DNA of 64,000 bases from Flavobacterium ovatum (GCF_040703125.1 NZ_CP160035.1:1054001-1118000), one strand, 5' to 3'; counted from the stretch's first letter, positions 25,473 to 34,655 are shown. Program-made: numbers and translations. Notes: generated from the sequence alone by a model not told the origin.

Positions 25473-26984
25473 TTATTGTTTAATCAATTTGAATGTTTGT
25501 TTAGATGTGCCTTTTTCAATTGTAAGTAGATACAAACCAGCAGGAAGTCCAGTAACTGTAATAGTTTTTCCAATTGCCATTCCTTCACGAACCAGACTTG
25601 ATTCTATATTATGTATCTTGAATCGGAAGTCTGAGGGTTCAAAGTTGTAAACTTCAAAATCGTCAATAGCTGGATTTGGGAAAATATAAGGTGCAGATGT
25701 TGGGTTTTTTATACTGTTGGTTGTTGACGTAAATTCGCTAGTTTCTACTTCACTGATCATTTCAATAACATTATTAGATACCTTTTTTTCTGTTGTTTTG
25801 TTCGTAGCTGGTAAAACTTCAACAATCGGGCTATTGTTTGAAGAGGAACAGGCTTTTTGAATAAATGTTTCTAGATTTTTGAGGTAATATTTTTTTTCAT
25901 AATTCAATTCTCTTGATTTTTGAAAATAATCACAAGCTTTCTTTTTTTGACCTAAATCATAGTAAATAACACCTAAATACTTATTGGCAACGGAATTCTT
26001 ATCATTGATATTTAAAGCCTCGTTCAAATCAGTAATTCCTAATTCTGTTTGTCCCGTCTTATGATAAGCGAGTCCTCTAATAGTTCTTAAATCATTTTCA
26101 GCGGTTCCTCTTCCAAATTTATAAATGTTGTCTTCTTTTAATATTGAAATATTTATAGGAGCAATAACTTTTTCATATTCTTCAAGTTCTAAATAAATAC
26201 TTGCTAATCCCCAATTGGCAAAAGCGTGTTGAGGTGCTTTTTTAAGAACTTCATTGTAATAATGAATCGCTAGTCGGGGTTGGCCTGTTTCAAGTAAATA
26301 AGCCCCAAGGTTATTATTATATCGAGAGTCTTCTGGATTGGTATCAATGGCTAGTAAGTGGTATTCAATGGATTTATTTGCCATACCAAAGGCTGAATAA
26401 ATGTAGGCCAAACTGTCATATAAACTTGCCAAGGATTTATTTATTCCCACTAATTTCTCTGGAGACATCTCTTTGGTAGTGCCCTTAATTTTTTCGATAA
26501 TTTTTTTTAATTTTAAATAATCAAATTCAGCTAAAATGTAATTGCCCAAAAAACTATTTAAAGAGGCTCTTTGATGTATTAGACTGATGTTATTTGGTTT
26601 TTCAGCTAATTGGATGTTGACTTCATCAAGTTTTGCTTCTCTTTCTTCTACAATTTGTTTTGTTTTGATGGTGTGTTCAGAGAAGTGATTGGTTTGTTTA
26701 ATTAGTGTGCCGTGATCAAATAGCCATGTGGTTTTAAGTTTTCCTTCACTGTTGATTAGGGTGATATTTCCATTATATTTTGACTGTTTGTCAAGATAAA
26801 CTACTTCTTTTATACCGCCTATATTATGGTAGGTTTTAATGCTGTCCACTTTTTTATTATCGTCAAACCACATTTCGAGTGCAATCAATCCGTTTTGATG
26901 ATAGCTTTTTTTAACAAATTTAGATTGTGCTGTAAGGAAAAGCGGGGTTAAAATTAAAAAGCGGATAAAGTATTTATTTTTCAT
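25473..26984 (-). CDS. TPR protein with T9SS sorting domain, copy A
   Basis: A 503-residue exported protein. Signal peptide 1-20 (ILTPLFLTAQ), then MORN/YwqK-like strands at about 25-95 (YHQNGLIALEMWFDDNKKVD), TPR units at about 190-370 (NNLGAYLLETGQPRLAIHYY; VANKYLGVIYYDLGQKKKAC), a variable linker, and a T9SS type A-like sorting domain at about 435-503 (PYIFPNPAIDDFEVYNF, ending FKLIKQ). It is 106 bases downstream of a close paralogue in the same orientation. The last 70 residues and the first 100 are almost identical in the pair while the middle has diverged more. Function is unknown; a surface or secreted scaffold is inferred. Confidence 0.85.
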   Translation of the reverse strand: MKNKYFIRFLILTPLFLTAQSKFVKKSYHQNGLIALEMWFDDNKKVDSIKTYHNIGGIKEVVYLDKQSKYNGNITLINSEGKLKTTWLFDHGTLIKQTNHFSEHTIKTKQIVEEREAKLDEVNIQLAEKPNNISLIHQRASLNSFLGNYILAEFDYLKLKKIIEKIKGTTKEMSPEKLVGINKSLASLYDSLAYIYSAFGMANKSIEYHLLAIDTNPEDSRYNNNLGAYLLETGQPRLAIHYYNEVLKKAPQHAFANWGLASIYLELEEYEKVIAPINISILKEDNIYKFGRGTAENDLRTIRGLAYHKTGQTELGITDLNEALNINDKNSVANKYLGVIYYDLGQKKKACDYFQKSRELNYEKKYYLKNLETFIQKACSSSNNSPIVEVLPATNKTTEKKVSNNVIEMISEVETSEFTSTTNSIKNPTSAPYIFPNPAIDDFEVYNFEPSDFRFKIHNIESSLVREGMAIGKTITVTGLPAGLYLLTIEKGTSKQTFKLIKQ

Positions 26985-27090
26985 TTGGTATAGTTATAGT
27001 GTTTATTTTGTTTTATTTACCTTAAATTCAATTGTTTGTGCCTTTTTTACCAAGGAAAAAGTATTTCAATTTGTGGTAGAAACCAAAATA

Positions 27091-28593
27091 TTATTGTTTG
27101 ATTAATTTGAAAGTTTGTTTAGACGTTCCTTTTTCAATTGTAAGAAGGTATAATCCAGTAGGAAGTCCAGTAACTGTAATAGTTTTTCCAATTGCCATTC
27201 CTTCACGAACCAAACGTGATTCAATATTGTGTATTTTGAAACGGAAATCTGATGAGTCAAAATTGTAAACTTCAAAATCGTCAATAGCTGGATTTGGGGA
27301 AATATAAGGTGCAGATGTTGGGTTTTTTATACTGTTGGTTGTTGACGTAAATTCGCTAGCTTCAACTTCGCTGATGATTTCAATTACCGTGTTTTTTTCT
27401 ATTTTATGGTTTGACACTAATAGGGTTTTGTCAGTATGTTGATCTGTAGTAGGTGTACAGGTTTTTTGGATTAATTGTTCTAGATTTTTGAGATAATATT
27501 TTTTTTCATAATTTAATTCTCTCGATTTTTGAAAGTAACCGCAAGCCTTCTCTTTTTGACCTAGATCATAATAAATAACACCTAGGTATTTATTCGCAAT
27601 AGAGTTTTTATCATTAATTTTTAAAGCTTCGTTCAAATCAGTAATTCCTAATTCTGTTTGTCCTGTCTTATGATAGGCGAGTCCTCTAATGGTTCTTGGG
27701 TCACTTTCTGTTATTCCTCTTTCGTACTTGTAGAGGTTTTCTTCTTTTAATAAGGCAGTATTAATATGTTCAATTACTTTGTCATATTCCTCTAACTCCA
27801 AAAGTGTGCCTCCTAAGCCCCAATTAGAAAAAGGATGTTTTGGACTTTTTTTAAGAACTTCATTATAATAATGTATTGCTAATCGATATTGCCCCGTTCG
27901 GTATAAATAGGTGCCCAAATTATTAGTATAACGAAGCTCTTGTGGATAGGTTTCAATGGCTAATAAGTGGTGTTTTATGGCTTTGTTTGCCATTCCAAAA
28001 TTAGCGTAGATGTGAGCCAGATGATCATAAGCGTTAGCTAAGGTCTTATTTATAAATATGTTTTTTTCCGGTGGCATTTCTGTTCTAGTACTTTTAAATT
28101 TCTCAAAAGCATTTTTAATCTTTAAAAAATCATATTCAGCTAATATGAAATTTTCTAGTTCAGTATTCAAATAAGCTCTGCTGAATATTAAACTTGTATT
28201 ATTAGGTGTCTTTGCTAGCTTGATATTTATACTATCAAGTCTGGCTTCTTTTCCTTTAACGTACTGTTTCGTTTTGGTGGTGTATTCTGAGAAGTGATTG
28301 GTTTGTTTGATGAGCGTTCCATGATCAAATACCCATGTAGTTTTAAGTTTTCCTTCACTGTTGGTCAGGGTTATATTTCCATGGTATTTAGTTTGTTTAT
28401 CAAGATAGACTGCTTCTTTGATGCCGCCTACATTGTGATAAGTCTTTATACTGTCCACTTGTTTGTTGCTGTCAAACCACATTTCGTGGGCAATCAGTCC
28501 ATTTTGATGATAGCTTTTTTTAACAAATTTAGATTGCGCTGTAAGGAAAAGCGGGGTTAAAATTAAAAAGCGGATAAAGTATGGTTTTCTCAT
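27091..28593 (-). CDS. TPR protein with T9SS sorting domain, copy B
   Basis: A 500-residue paralogue of the following gene, with the same order of parts: signal peptide (FLTAQ), MORN/YwqK-like strands, TPR units (NNLGTYLYRTGQYRLAIHYY; IANKYLGVIYYDLGQKEKAC) and a sorting domain from PYISPNPAIDDFEVYNF. The pair arose by tandem duplication. No terminator was seen in the 106 bases between them, so they may be one transcript. Cysteines around residue 375-385 (QKTCTPTTDQ) sit where copy A has QKACSSSNN, at the end of the TPR block. Function is unknown. Confidence 0.85.
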   Translation of the reverse strand: MRKPYFIRFLILTPLFLTAQSKFVKKSYHQNGLIAHEMWFDSNKQVDSIKTYHNVGGIKEAVYLDKQTKYHGNITLTNSEGKLKTTWVFDHGTLIKQTNHFSEYTTKTKQYVKGKEARLDSINIKLAKTPNNTSLIFSRAYLNTELENFILAEYDFLKIKNAFEKFKSTRTEMPPEKNIFINKTLANAYDHLAHIYANFGMANKAIKHHLLAIETYPQELRYTNNLGTYLYRTGQYRLAIHYYNEVLKKSPKHPFSNWGLGGTLLELEEYDKVIEHINTALLKEENLYKYERGITESDPRTIRGLAYHKTGQTELGITDLNEALKINDKNSIANKYLGVIYYDLGQKEKACGYFQKSRELNYEKKYYLKNLEQLIQKTCTPTTDQHTDKTLLVSNHKIEKNTVIEIISEVEASEFTSTTNSIKNPTSAPYISPNPAIDDFEVYNFDSSDFRFKIHNIESRLVREGMAIGKTITVTGLPTGLYLLTIEKGTSKQTFKLIKQ

Positions 28594-28737
28594 ATTGGTG
28601 AAGCAGTTTTTATAGTTTTTAAAAATACTATAAAAATCAATTCAAATACACATCAATGAGAATATTTTCTTACGGTCTTTAAATGGATTAAGGAAATATA
28701 TAAGCTTAGTCAAAAAAACTACCTATAAAACGTTAGT

Positions 28738-30723
28738 TTATTTTTTGATTTTAGACATAATTGGTTGTGGTGCTAATTTTGAAATAAACAATGAATCGAC
28801 TTTAATTGAATCCTTGACTTTTATCCTGATTAAAGATCTCGCAGAACCTGAGATAATCACGGGCTGTGATTTGTAAATGGTATCCTCAATAGTCAATACG
28901 CCTCTTTTAATCATGATGTTGGTTAGGAAGGATTCTACTTTTTTAGAGGAGTCTTTTAAGTTTCCATCGGTATTAAAATGGTACATAAACTTATTTGGAC
29001 TTGGGATAATTCTAGCCAAATACAAACATTCATTTAACGTTAAATCAATAGGCTTTTTTTGGAAATAATACTGACTCGCTTCACCAATACCATACACATT
29101 TGGTCCCCATTCGATAATATTAAAATAGACTTCCAACATGCGTTCTTTACTCGAAATTCTATTGTTTTCTAATAAATAGACCAATAGAATTTCTTCTAAT
29201 TTTCGTGACAATGTTTTTTCACGAGTAAGAAAAACGTTTTTGACTAACTGCATACTAATGGTGCTGGCGCCACGGGAAAATTTCTTGGTCTTAATGTTTT
29301 TTACAATAGATTGTTTAAAGGCTTCATTAATAAAACCAAGATGATTGAAAAAGGATGGGTCTTCAGATGTCAAAACACATTTTTGTAAATAAGGCGAAAT
29401 TTGATCTAAAGGCGTGAAGTTTGGGTTGCCAGTTCCCACCAAAATGGGACGTTGTAAAACATCCTTTATGATAGCGCGGTATGTAAACTCACCATTAATT
29501 TTGTTTAAGTTGGCTTCACCATATTTGGTGATTTGCAAGTTTTCTTTTTTAAGATTACTGTCAAATGCCAATTGATCAGGCTTGTTTTTATTGAATTTAA
29601 AATTCAATTTATAGTCAAAATCACCCGTAGCTTCCATTCCTTCAAAATGAGTAAATAATCCATCAGGAAGTGAAGTAATAAAGTCTTGGGTTTTCATTTT
29701 TGCAATAGTCACTTTGAGTCTGTAAATAGTGTCCTCTTCGGTATCGTAGGACAAATACGGATGCAGTTTTATTTTGTTTAATTGAACAGTAGAACTGCTG
29801 TCTATCGAAATAAAGTCAGATCCGAAAAGGAAACGGTAGTCAAAACGAGCGTTTTTTATAACCACATCTTTTCTAGCTATTTTAGGATGATTGATTTTTA
29901 AATTAACGATGGAGGCAAAACCATCTAAATGAAATTCACCACTACTTTTTTCTATATTTTGAATGTTTAAACGAATGGAATCAAAGCTGGAAATAAGGTT
30001 GTAACGTTCGTCAAAGTAAGGTAATTTAATAGCCCCAGAATCTAAATTGAAGAATCGGATGTCTGCTTGCTTATTTCGTGGATCTGCTAATCCTTTGATT
30101 TTCCAGCGTTGTGCAAAAGTATTGGTTTGAACATGAATAGCTGTTTCAAGATTTTTGTTGATAAGAACTAGTTTTTTGATGTCAATAGTTGCCTTTTTTC
30201 CGTTGTCATCGATTTTGAAAACTAGTTTTTCGATCTTCATGTCGGTTGGGACCAAGTTTAAAAGTTTAGAAATGGTTTTATAGCCAAATGAAGCATAATT
30301 TAATTTGTCTGTGATGGTAGTTTCTGTGCTGTCTTTTTTTATAAATGCAGCAAAATTTTTCCTTTTTCCTTTTTGGGTTAATTGTACGTAACCATTATTT
30401 ATTTTTAATGTTCCAAGTTGAACCTCACCCAGGAATAAATGCCAAAAGTTAATGGTAGTTTCAATCTTTTGAATGTTAAAAAGGGTATCTGCATTCTTTG
30501 GAGCAAGGACAATTTTGGTCAATTTTATGCCAGATAAACCTTCAAAAGAGCCTTCTTTTATCGTGAAATTACAATCGTATTTGATGCTCGCTTTTGCAGT
30601 TGTTTTGGATAAGAGTTGTTGTAATAGCGAATTTCTAAAACTAAAAAGACCAATGATTGCAATGATAGTTAAGGCGATAACTATTCTTAAAAATATAAAT
30701 GTCTTTTGTTTTAGCGTTTTCAT
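28738..30723 (-). CDS. Monofunctional GT51 peptidoglycan transglycosylase with long N-terminal extension
   Basis: A 661-residue protein. One N-terminal membrane helix (about 10-30, IVIALTIIAIIGLFSF). Residues about 40-400 are beta-rich and AsmA-like (IKLTKIVLAPKNADTLFNIQ; LKINNGYVQL). The GT51 domain is at about 430-600: the catalytic-glutamate motif EDPSFFNHLGF, the loop RGASTISMQLVKNVFL in place of the usual GGSTITQQ, RKLEEILLVYLLE, and EWGPNVYGIGEASQYYF. GT51 enzymes polymerise lipid II into glycan strands in the periplasm. No transpeptidase domain follows. The unusual N-terminal part and changed loop suggest a specialised role. It stands alone on this strand. Confidence 0.86.
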   Translation of the reverse strand: MKTLKQKTFIFLRIVIALTIIAIIGLFSFRNSLLQQLLSKTTAKASIKYDCNFTIKEGSFEGLSGIKLTKIVLAPKNADTLFNIQKIETTINFWHLFLGEVQLGTLKINNGYVQLTQKGKRKNFAAFIKKDSTETTITDKLNYASFGYKTISKLLNLVPTDMKIEKLVFKIDDNGKKATIDIKKLVLINKNLETAIHVQTNTFAQRWKIKGLADPRNKQADIRFFNLDSGAIKLPYFDERYNLISSFDSIRLNIQNIEKSSGEFHLDGFASIVNLKINHPKIARKDVVIKNARFDYRFLFGSDFISIDSSSTVQLNKIKLHPYLSYDTEEDTIYRLKVTIAKMKTQDFITSLPDGLFTHFEGMEATGDFDYKLNFKFNKNKPDQLAFDSNLKKENLQITKYGEANLNKINGEFTYRAIIKDVLQRPILVGTGNPNFTPLDQISPYLQKCVLTSEDPSFFNHLGFINEAFKQSIVKNIKTKKFSRGASTISMQLVKNVFLTREKTLSRKLEEILLVYLLENNRISSKERMLEVYFNIIEWGPNVYGIGEASQYYFQKKPIDLTLNECLYLARIIPSPNKFMYHFNTDGNLKDSSKKVESFLTNIMIKRGVLTIEDTIYKSQPVIISGSARSLIRIKVKDSIKVDSLFISKLAPQPIMSKIKK

Positions 30724-30819
30724 GAATTATAGAACATTTCTGTATGAAGCTAAAGTAATGACTTTTTTTAACTCATCGATTATCTATCTCTAAAGTTTAA
30801 TAAACTTTGCTTTAGGTAC

Positions 30820-30847
30820 AAAAAAAAACTACAATAGAAGTTGTAAT
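30820..30847 (-). terminator. Terminator after the eRF1-like gene
   Basis: Read on the minus strand: ATTACAAC, a short loop, TTGTAGT, then eight T. It lies about 35 bases after the stop at 30879. Confidence 0.72.
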
Positions 30848-30878
30848 TCTTTTGAACGAGTATTTAAAAACGAAGTAA

Positions 30879-31286
30879 TTAATTATAGAATTTTTTAACT
30901 TGTGCTACAATCTGATTAGGCGTCATGCTATCTGCAGTTTCAACTAATTTCAGTTTACTGGCAATATCAGTTTTTTCTTCATTTATTTTTTGTTGTAATT
31001 TATTTTTGGTTTCGGCTGGGCCAAAAATATACAGTTCATCTGATTCTTGAAGTGAAGTAATAACGTCCTTGAGGTAGGTATTGGTTTGGTTCTTTTTTCT
31101 TTCGTCAAATGTTTTTTCAGAATTCACATGTTGATTTCCGAAGAAAGAACCTTTGTTTCCTTCATTGTCATGATGTACAGGGTTTTCTATGTCTGATATA
31201 ATTTCAGTTATAGATTCATTTTCGCCTTCTAGTGTTACAATGATTGCTTTTTTTGAGTCTATCCAAATGCCAGTTTGCTTTTTCAT
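30879..31286 (-). CDS. Small protein resembling an eRF1 domain-2-like fold
   Basis: A 135-residue protein without signal peptide or membrane helix. It starts MKKQTGIWIDSKKAIIVTLE, has a variable acidic and Asn-rich middle (about 35-62), and ends with an alpha/beta pattern: YLKDVITSLQESDELYIFGP, AETKNKLQQKI, and LVETADSMTPNQIVAQVKKF. The strand-then-GP-A-helix order resembles domain 2 of archaeal and eukaryotic release factor eRF1/Pelota and related bacterial proteins. This is a fold-level guess; function is unknown. It is a single-gene unit with a 455-base upstream space. Confidence 0.55.
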   Translation of the reverse strand: MKKQTGIWIDSKKAIIVTLEGENESITEIISDIENPVHHDNEGNKGSFFGNQHVNSEKTFDERKKNQTNTYLKDVITSLQESDELYIFGPAETKNKLQQKINEEKTDIASKLKLVETADSMTPNQIVAQVKKFYN

Positions 31287-31323
31287 TATTATGGGTTTTA
31301 GTTAGTTAATAATTTTGATATGT

Positions 31324-31335
31324 GATACTTGTATC
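31324..31335. promoter_or_regulatory. 12-bp palindrome upstream of the eRF1-like gene
   Basis: GATACTTGTATC is a perfect palindrome 38 bases before the ATG at 31286. It could be an operator. The rest of the gap 31287-31741 shows no gene; an AT-only palindrome lies at 31670. Confidence 0.4.
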
Positions 31336-31669
31336 GTAGTTATTGAAAAACAACATTTAGCGGTTTAGTTCTCGCTTTTTGTGTTTCTTAATTCGTTTGA
31401 ACCCCAATCGCTAATAATAATCAATTTTAAATTTACAGGTAAATACATAAAAAGAATGTGTTTTTAGAAAGGATTCTTGGGTTTAGCGATTCTCTTTATT
31501 TTAATAAAAACATATTTTTTCAAATGAGGTGTCATGATTTAAATTTTCACCAATTTGTTAGTAAAAAGGATCTATTGTTTCGATTCTTGGTTTTACTTTT
31601 GAAATATTTTAAAGAAGAAAATGGCTTCTTATAAAGATACAAAATAATAACAATAATAAATCGTTATTT

Positions 31670-31691
31670 GATAATTAAATATTTAATTATC
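31670..31691. repeat. 22-bp AT-rich palindrome downstream of radA
   Basis: The 11-base half GATAATTAAAT is followed directly by its complement. It is 50 bases after the radA stop (minus strand). Being without G-C pairs except at its ends, it would be a weak terminator. Confidence 0.6.
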
Positions 31692-31741
31692 AGTGATTAA
31701 GGAGTCAAGTAAGGTGTTTTATATTGCGTAATATTCTGTTT

Positions 31742-33103
31742 TTATCCAAACAACATACTTGCCACATCTTCGATTTTGGCAACCAATTCAATTTTAATTC
31801 CTGTGTTTTTCGAGGCTATTTTATTGTATTTGGATACAAAAATAGTCGAAAAGCCTAATTTTTCGGCCTCTTGAATGCGCTGATCTACTCGGTTTACAGG
31901 TCGGATTTCGCCCGATAAGCCCACTTCGCCAGCAAAGCAAAAGCCTTTGTTAACCGGAATGTCTTCGTTAGAAGATAAAATGGCCGCAACAACAGCTAAA
32001 TCAATAGCAGGATCGTCAACAGAAATCCCTCCGGTTACGTTTAAGAAAACATCTTTGGCACCTAATCTGAAGCCCGCTCTTTTTTCGAGAACGGCTAGAA
32101 TCATATTTAATCTTTTGGCGTTATAGCCTGTAGTGCTGCGTTGCGGTGTTCCATAAACAGCTGTGCTGACTAAAGATTGAATTTCGATCATCAATGGTCG
32201 CATTCCTTCAAGTGTGGTGGCTATGGCGGTTCCTGATAATTCTTCGTCTTTGTGTGAAATTAAAATTTCAGACGGATTGGAAACTTCACGCAATCCGCTT
32301 CCTAGCATTTCGTAAATTCCGATTTCGGCTGTGGAGCCAAAACGATTTTTTAGGGAGCGTAAAATACGATAAACATGATTGCGGTCGCCTTCAAATTGAA
32401 GCACGGTGTCGACCATGTGTTCAAGAATTTTGGGACCAGCTATGTTTCCGTCTTTGGTGATGTGGCCAATCAAAATCACGGGAATATTAGATTCTTTTGC
32501 AAACTTAATCAACTCGGCGGTGGTTTCTCGAATCTGGGAGATGCTTCCTGCGGTAGATTCTATGTAATCGGTATGCAGTGTTTGTATGGAATCGATGATG
32601 ACGATTTCGGGTTTGATGGCTTCAATTTGTTTGAAAATATTTTGTGTTTTCGTTTCGGTTAGAATGTAGCAGTTGTCGCTGGAATCGGTGATGCGTTCTG
32701 CCCGCATTTTGATTTGTTTTTGACTTTCTTCACCAGAAACATACAAGGTTTTGTAAGGTAATTTTAGTGAAATTTGTAGCAACAAGGTACTTTTACCAAT
32801 TCCGGGTTCGCCTCCCAAAAGGGTTAAGGATCCAGGAACCAAACCACCGCCAAGAACACGATTCAATTCGGCATCGGTAGTGTTCATTCGAACTTCTTGA
32901 GTCGAATCAATTTCGGTAATCTTTAAAGGTTTTGAGGCTCTATTGGTTGGAGTTGATTCACTTTTCCAAGCTACTTTTTCTTGTTTTTGAATGATTTCTT
33001 CGGCTATGGTATTCCATTCTTTGCAGGAATTACATTGTCCTTGCCATTTGGCATATTGTGCTCCGCAATTTTGACAAAAAAAAGTAGTTTTCACTTTGGC
33101 CAT
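31742..33103 (-). CDS. radA: DNA repair protein RadA
   Basis: A 453-residue cytoplasmic RecA-like ATPase that promotes branch migration during recombinational repair. Order of parts: N-terminal zinc finger with CxxC-x11-CxxC (FCQNCGAQYAKWQGQCNSCK), Walker A GGEPGIGKSTLLLQ, Walker B in EIVIIDSIQTLHTDY, the RadA-specific KNRFGSTAEIG motif, and a C-terminal Lon-protease-like domain (DLAVVAAILSSNEDIPVNKG; GEVGLSGEIRPV). Length is standard. The gene appears monocistronic. Confidence 0.98.
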   Translation of the reverse strand: MAKVKTTFFCQNCGAQYAKWQGQCNSCKEWNTIAEEIIQKQEKVAWKSESTPTNRASKPLKITEIDSTQEVRMNTTDAELNRVLGGGLVPGSLTLLGGEPGIGKSTLLLQISLKLPYKTLYVSGEESQKQIKMRAERITDSSDNCYILTETKTQNIFKQIEAIKPEIVIIDSIQTLHTDYIESTAGSISQIRETTAELIKFAKESNIPVILIGHITKDGNIAGPKILEHMVDTVLQFEGDRNHVYRILRSLKNRFGSTAEIGIYEMLGSGLREVSNPSEILISHKDEELSGTAIATTLEGMRPLMIEIQSLVSTAVYGTPQRSTTGYNAKRLNMILAVLEKRAGFRLGAKDVFLNVTGGISVDDPAIDLAVVAAILSSNEDIPVNKGFCFAGEVGLSGEIRPVNRVDQRIQEAEKLGFSTIFVSKYNKIASKNTGIKIELVAKIEDVASMLFG

Positions 33104-33229
33104 AGCTTGAAATTAAATCGTTGTTTAAGGTTTCAAAAATAGCGTAAAAATAAACGATTTCATAGGGAGAGAAATGGTTTTGTTAATTATTAACCTTTTG
33201 TGAAATATATCGATTTGTGTGGGTATTGC

Positions 33230-33338
33230 GTGAGGGATAGTAGTGGAAATCCTTTTATAGTATGGAGCGATAGCGGGATACTATAAAAGATTGTAACGAA
33301 TAGCCCGACCCGCTTTTTTTGGCGGGGCACGCCCAAAA
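33230..33338 (-). repeat. Dispersed intergenic repeat, copy 2
   Basis: Read on the minus strand it begins TTTTGGGCGTGCCCCGCC, contains CGGGTCGGGC and GCTATCGCTCC, and ends CACTACTATCCCTCAC, following the same order as the copy at 7477-7593. It holds two hairpins: GGCGGG pairing with CCCGC, and a stem TCTTTTATAGTAT with its complement around the GCTATCGCT core. The 307-base gap 33104-33410 holds this element and the panD terminator. Confidence 0.8.
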
Positions 33339-33353
33339 TTATTATATATTATA

Positions 33354-33387
33354 CAAAAAGGAGTCTGCTTGGGTAAACAGACTCCTT
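33354..33387 (-). terminator. Terminator after panD
   Basis: Stem AAGGAGTCTG with its complement and a T run on the minus strand, 24 bases after the panD stop. Confidence 0.88.
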
Positions 33388-33410
33388 AGAATATAATTTT
33401 ATGAAGCTAA

Positions 33411-33761
33411 TTATGTTAGCGAATTGTCTTTTTCATTTGGGAAAATAATCCAAGGGTTGAAGGTTTTCGCCTCTTCAAAGTCCAAAGTAGCATAGGATAT
33501 GATGATGATGATATCGTCTTTTTGAACTTTACGAGCTGCTGGTCCATTCAAGGTGATTTCACCTGAATTTCTTTCACCTTTGATGGCGTAAGTGTCAAAA
33601 CGTTCTCCGTTATTAATGTTCACGATGGCTACTTTTTCTCCTTCAATGATGTTTGAAGCTTCTAGTAGTGTTTCATCAATTGTAATACTGCCAATGTAAT
33701 TTAAATCGGCACCAGTTACTTTTACGCGATGAATTTTTGATTTTAGTACTTGAATTTGCAT
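33411..33761 (-). CDS. panD: Aspartate 1-decarboxylase precursor
   Basis: A 116-residue pyruvoyl enzyme that decarboxylates aspartate to beta-alanine for pantothenate and coenzyme A. The proenzyme self-cleaves between Gly24 and Ser25 (NYIGSITID), the serine becoming the pyruvoyl cofactor. Family features include the early KSKIHRVKVTGADL, and NGPAARKVQKDDIIIIISYA. It follows panC by 14 bases on the minus strand, so the two genes that supply and use beta-alanine are one operon ending at the terminator at 33354. Confidence 0.98.
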   Translation of the reverse strand: MQIQVLKSKIHRVKVTGADLNYIGSITIDETLLEASNIIEGEKVAIVNINNGERFDTYAIKGERNSGEITLNGPAARKVQKDDIIIIISYATLDFEEAKTFNPWIIFPNEKDNSLT

Positions 33762-33775
33762 GGCGCAAAAGTAAA

Positions 33776-34624
33776 TTATTTTAGTGAAATTGTATCAATC
33801 AAACGTATATTATTAACAAAAACAGCTATAAATGCGCGATAATTTTTATCTTCTAATTTGTCAATACATGGCAAAAGCGTTTCTTCTTCAGCAATTTCAA
33901 AATATTCTAACTCAAATGTTGCGTTGTTGTTAAAGGCTGATTGAACCCACTGATTTACTTCATAAGCACTTTGGTTTTGAAATATTTCTTTAGCTTGAAT
34001 TATAGTTTGATAAATCATATTTGCTTCATCTCTTTGTTGCGATGTAAGGCGTTCGTTTCTTGAACTCATTGCAAGTCCATTGGTTTCTCTATGAATAGGG
34101 CATCCTACAATTGTGACTGGGAGCATGCTTTTTTGAGTCATTTTCTTGACTATTTGCAATTGTTGAAAATCTTTTTCGCCAAAATAAGCATTAGTCGGTT
34201 CAATAATTTCGAACAAGCGTTTTACAATTGTGCCCACTCCGTCAAAGTGTCCTGGTCTGAACTTGCCCTCCATTTGGTTTTCTAATCCGTCAAAATCAAA
34301 AGTTTCTGAGTTGGTATTGCCTTCGTATATGTCTTCAACGGAAGGAGCGTAGACGATAATTTCGGGATTTAATCCGTTGATTTTTTCAGTATCTTGTTCT
34401 AACGTTCTAGGGTATTTAGAAAGATCTTCAGGGTTGTTGAATTGTGTTGGATTTACAAAAATGCTTACAACCGTATGTTGATTTTCATTCAATGATTGTT
34501 GCATCAAAGAAAGGTGTCCTTGATGTAATGCTCCCATGGTAGGAACAAAGCCAATAGTTGTGTTTTTGTTTTTGAAAGACTTCAAATAAGTCATCAAAGC
34601 TGCTTTTCCGTAGAAAATTGGCAT
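33776..34624 (-). CDS. panC: Pantothenate synthetase
   Basis: 282 residues from the ATG at 34624 (MPIFYGKAALMTYL). An ATG ten codons earlier (34654) lies inside a TATGTTTG -7 element, so it is unlikely to be in the mRNA. The enzyme joins pantoate and beta-alanine with ATP in the cytoplasm. Signatures: GFVPTMGALHQGHLSLMQ (HIGH-type ATP loop), VVSIFVNPTQFN, FRPGHFDGVGTIV, YFGEKDFQQL, and GLAMSSRNERL (the KMSKS equivalent). It is followed by panD. The gene diverges from the GT5-like gene at 34733; both promoters lie within 34648-34694. Confidence 0.97.
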   Translation of the reverse strand: MPIFYGKAALMTYLKSFKNKNTTIGFVPTMGALHQGHLSLMQQSLNENQHTVVSIFVNPTQFNNPEDLSKYPRTLEQDTEKINGLNPEIIVYAPSVEDIYEGNTNSETFDFDGLENQMEGKFRPGHFDGVGTIVKRLFEIIEPTNAYFGEKDFQQLQIVKKMTQKSMLPVTIVGCPIHRETNGLAMSSRNERLTSQQRDEANMIYQTIIQAKEIFQNQSAYEVNQWVQSAFNNNATFELEYFEIAEEETLLPCIDKLEDKNYRAFIAVFVNNIRLIDTISLK

Positions 34625-34647
34625 GGCTGTTTTATTAAAATTAACTG

Positions 34648-34655
34648 CAAACATA
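34648..34655 (-). promoter_or_regulatory. panC -7 element
   Basis: TATGTTTG on the minus strand matches TAnnTTTG and covers an upstream ATG, supporting the panC start at 34624. No good -33 was found. Confidence 0.6.
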
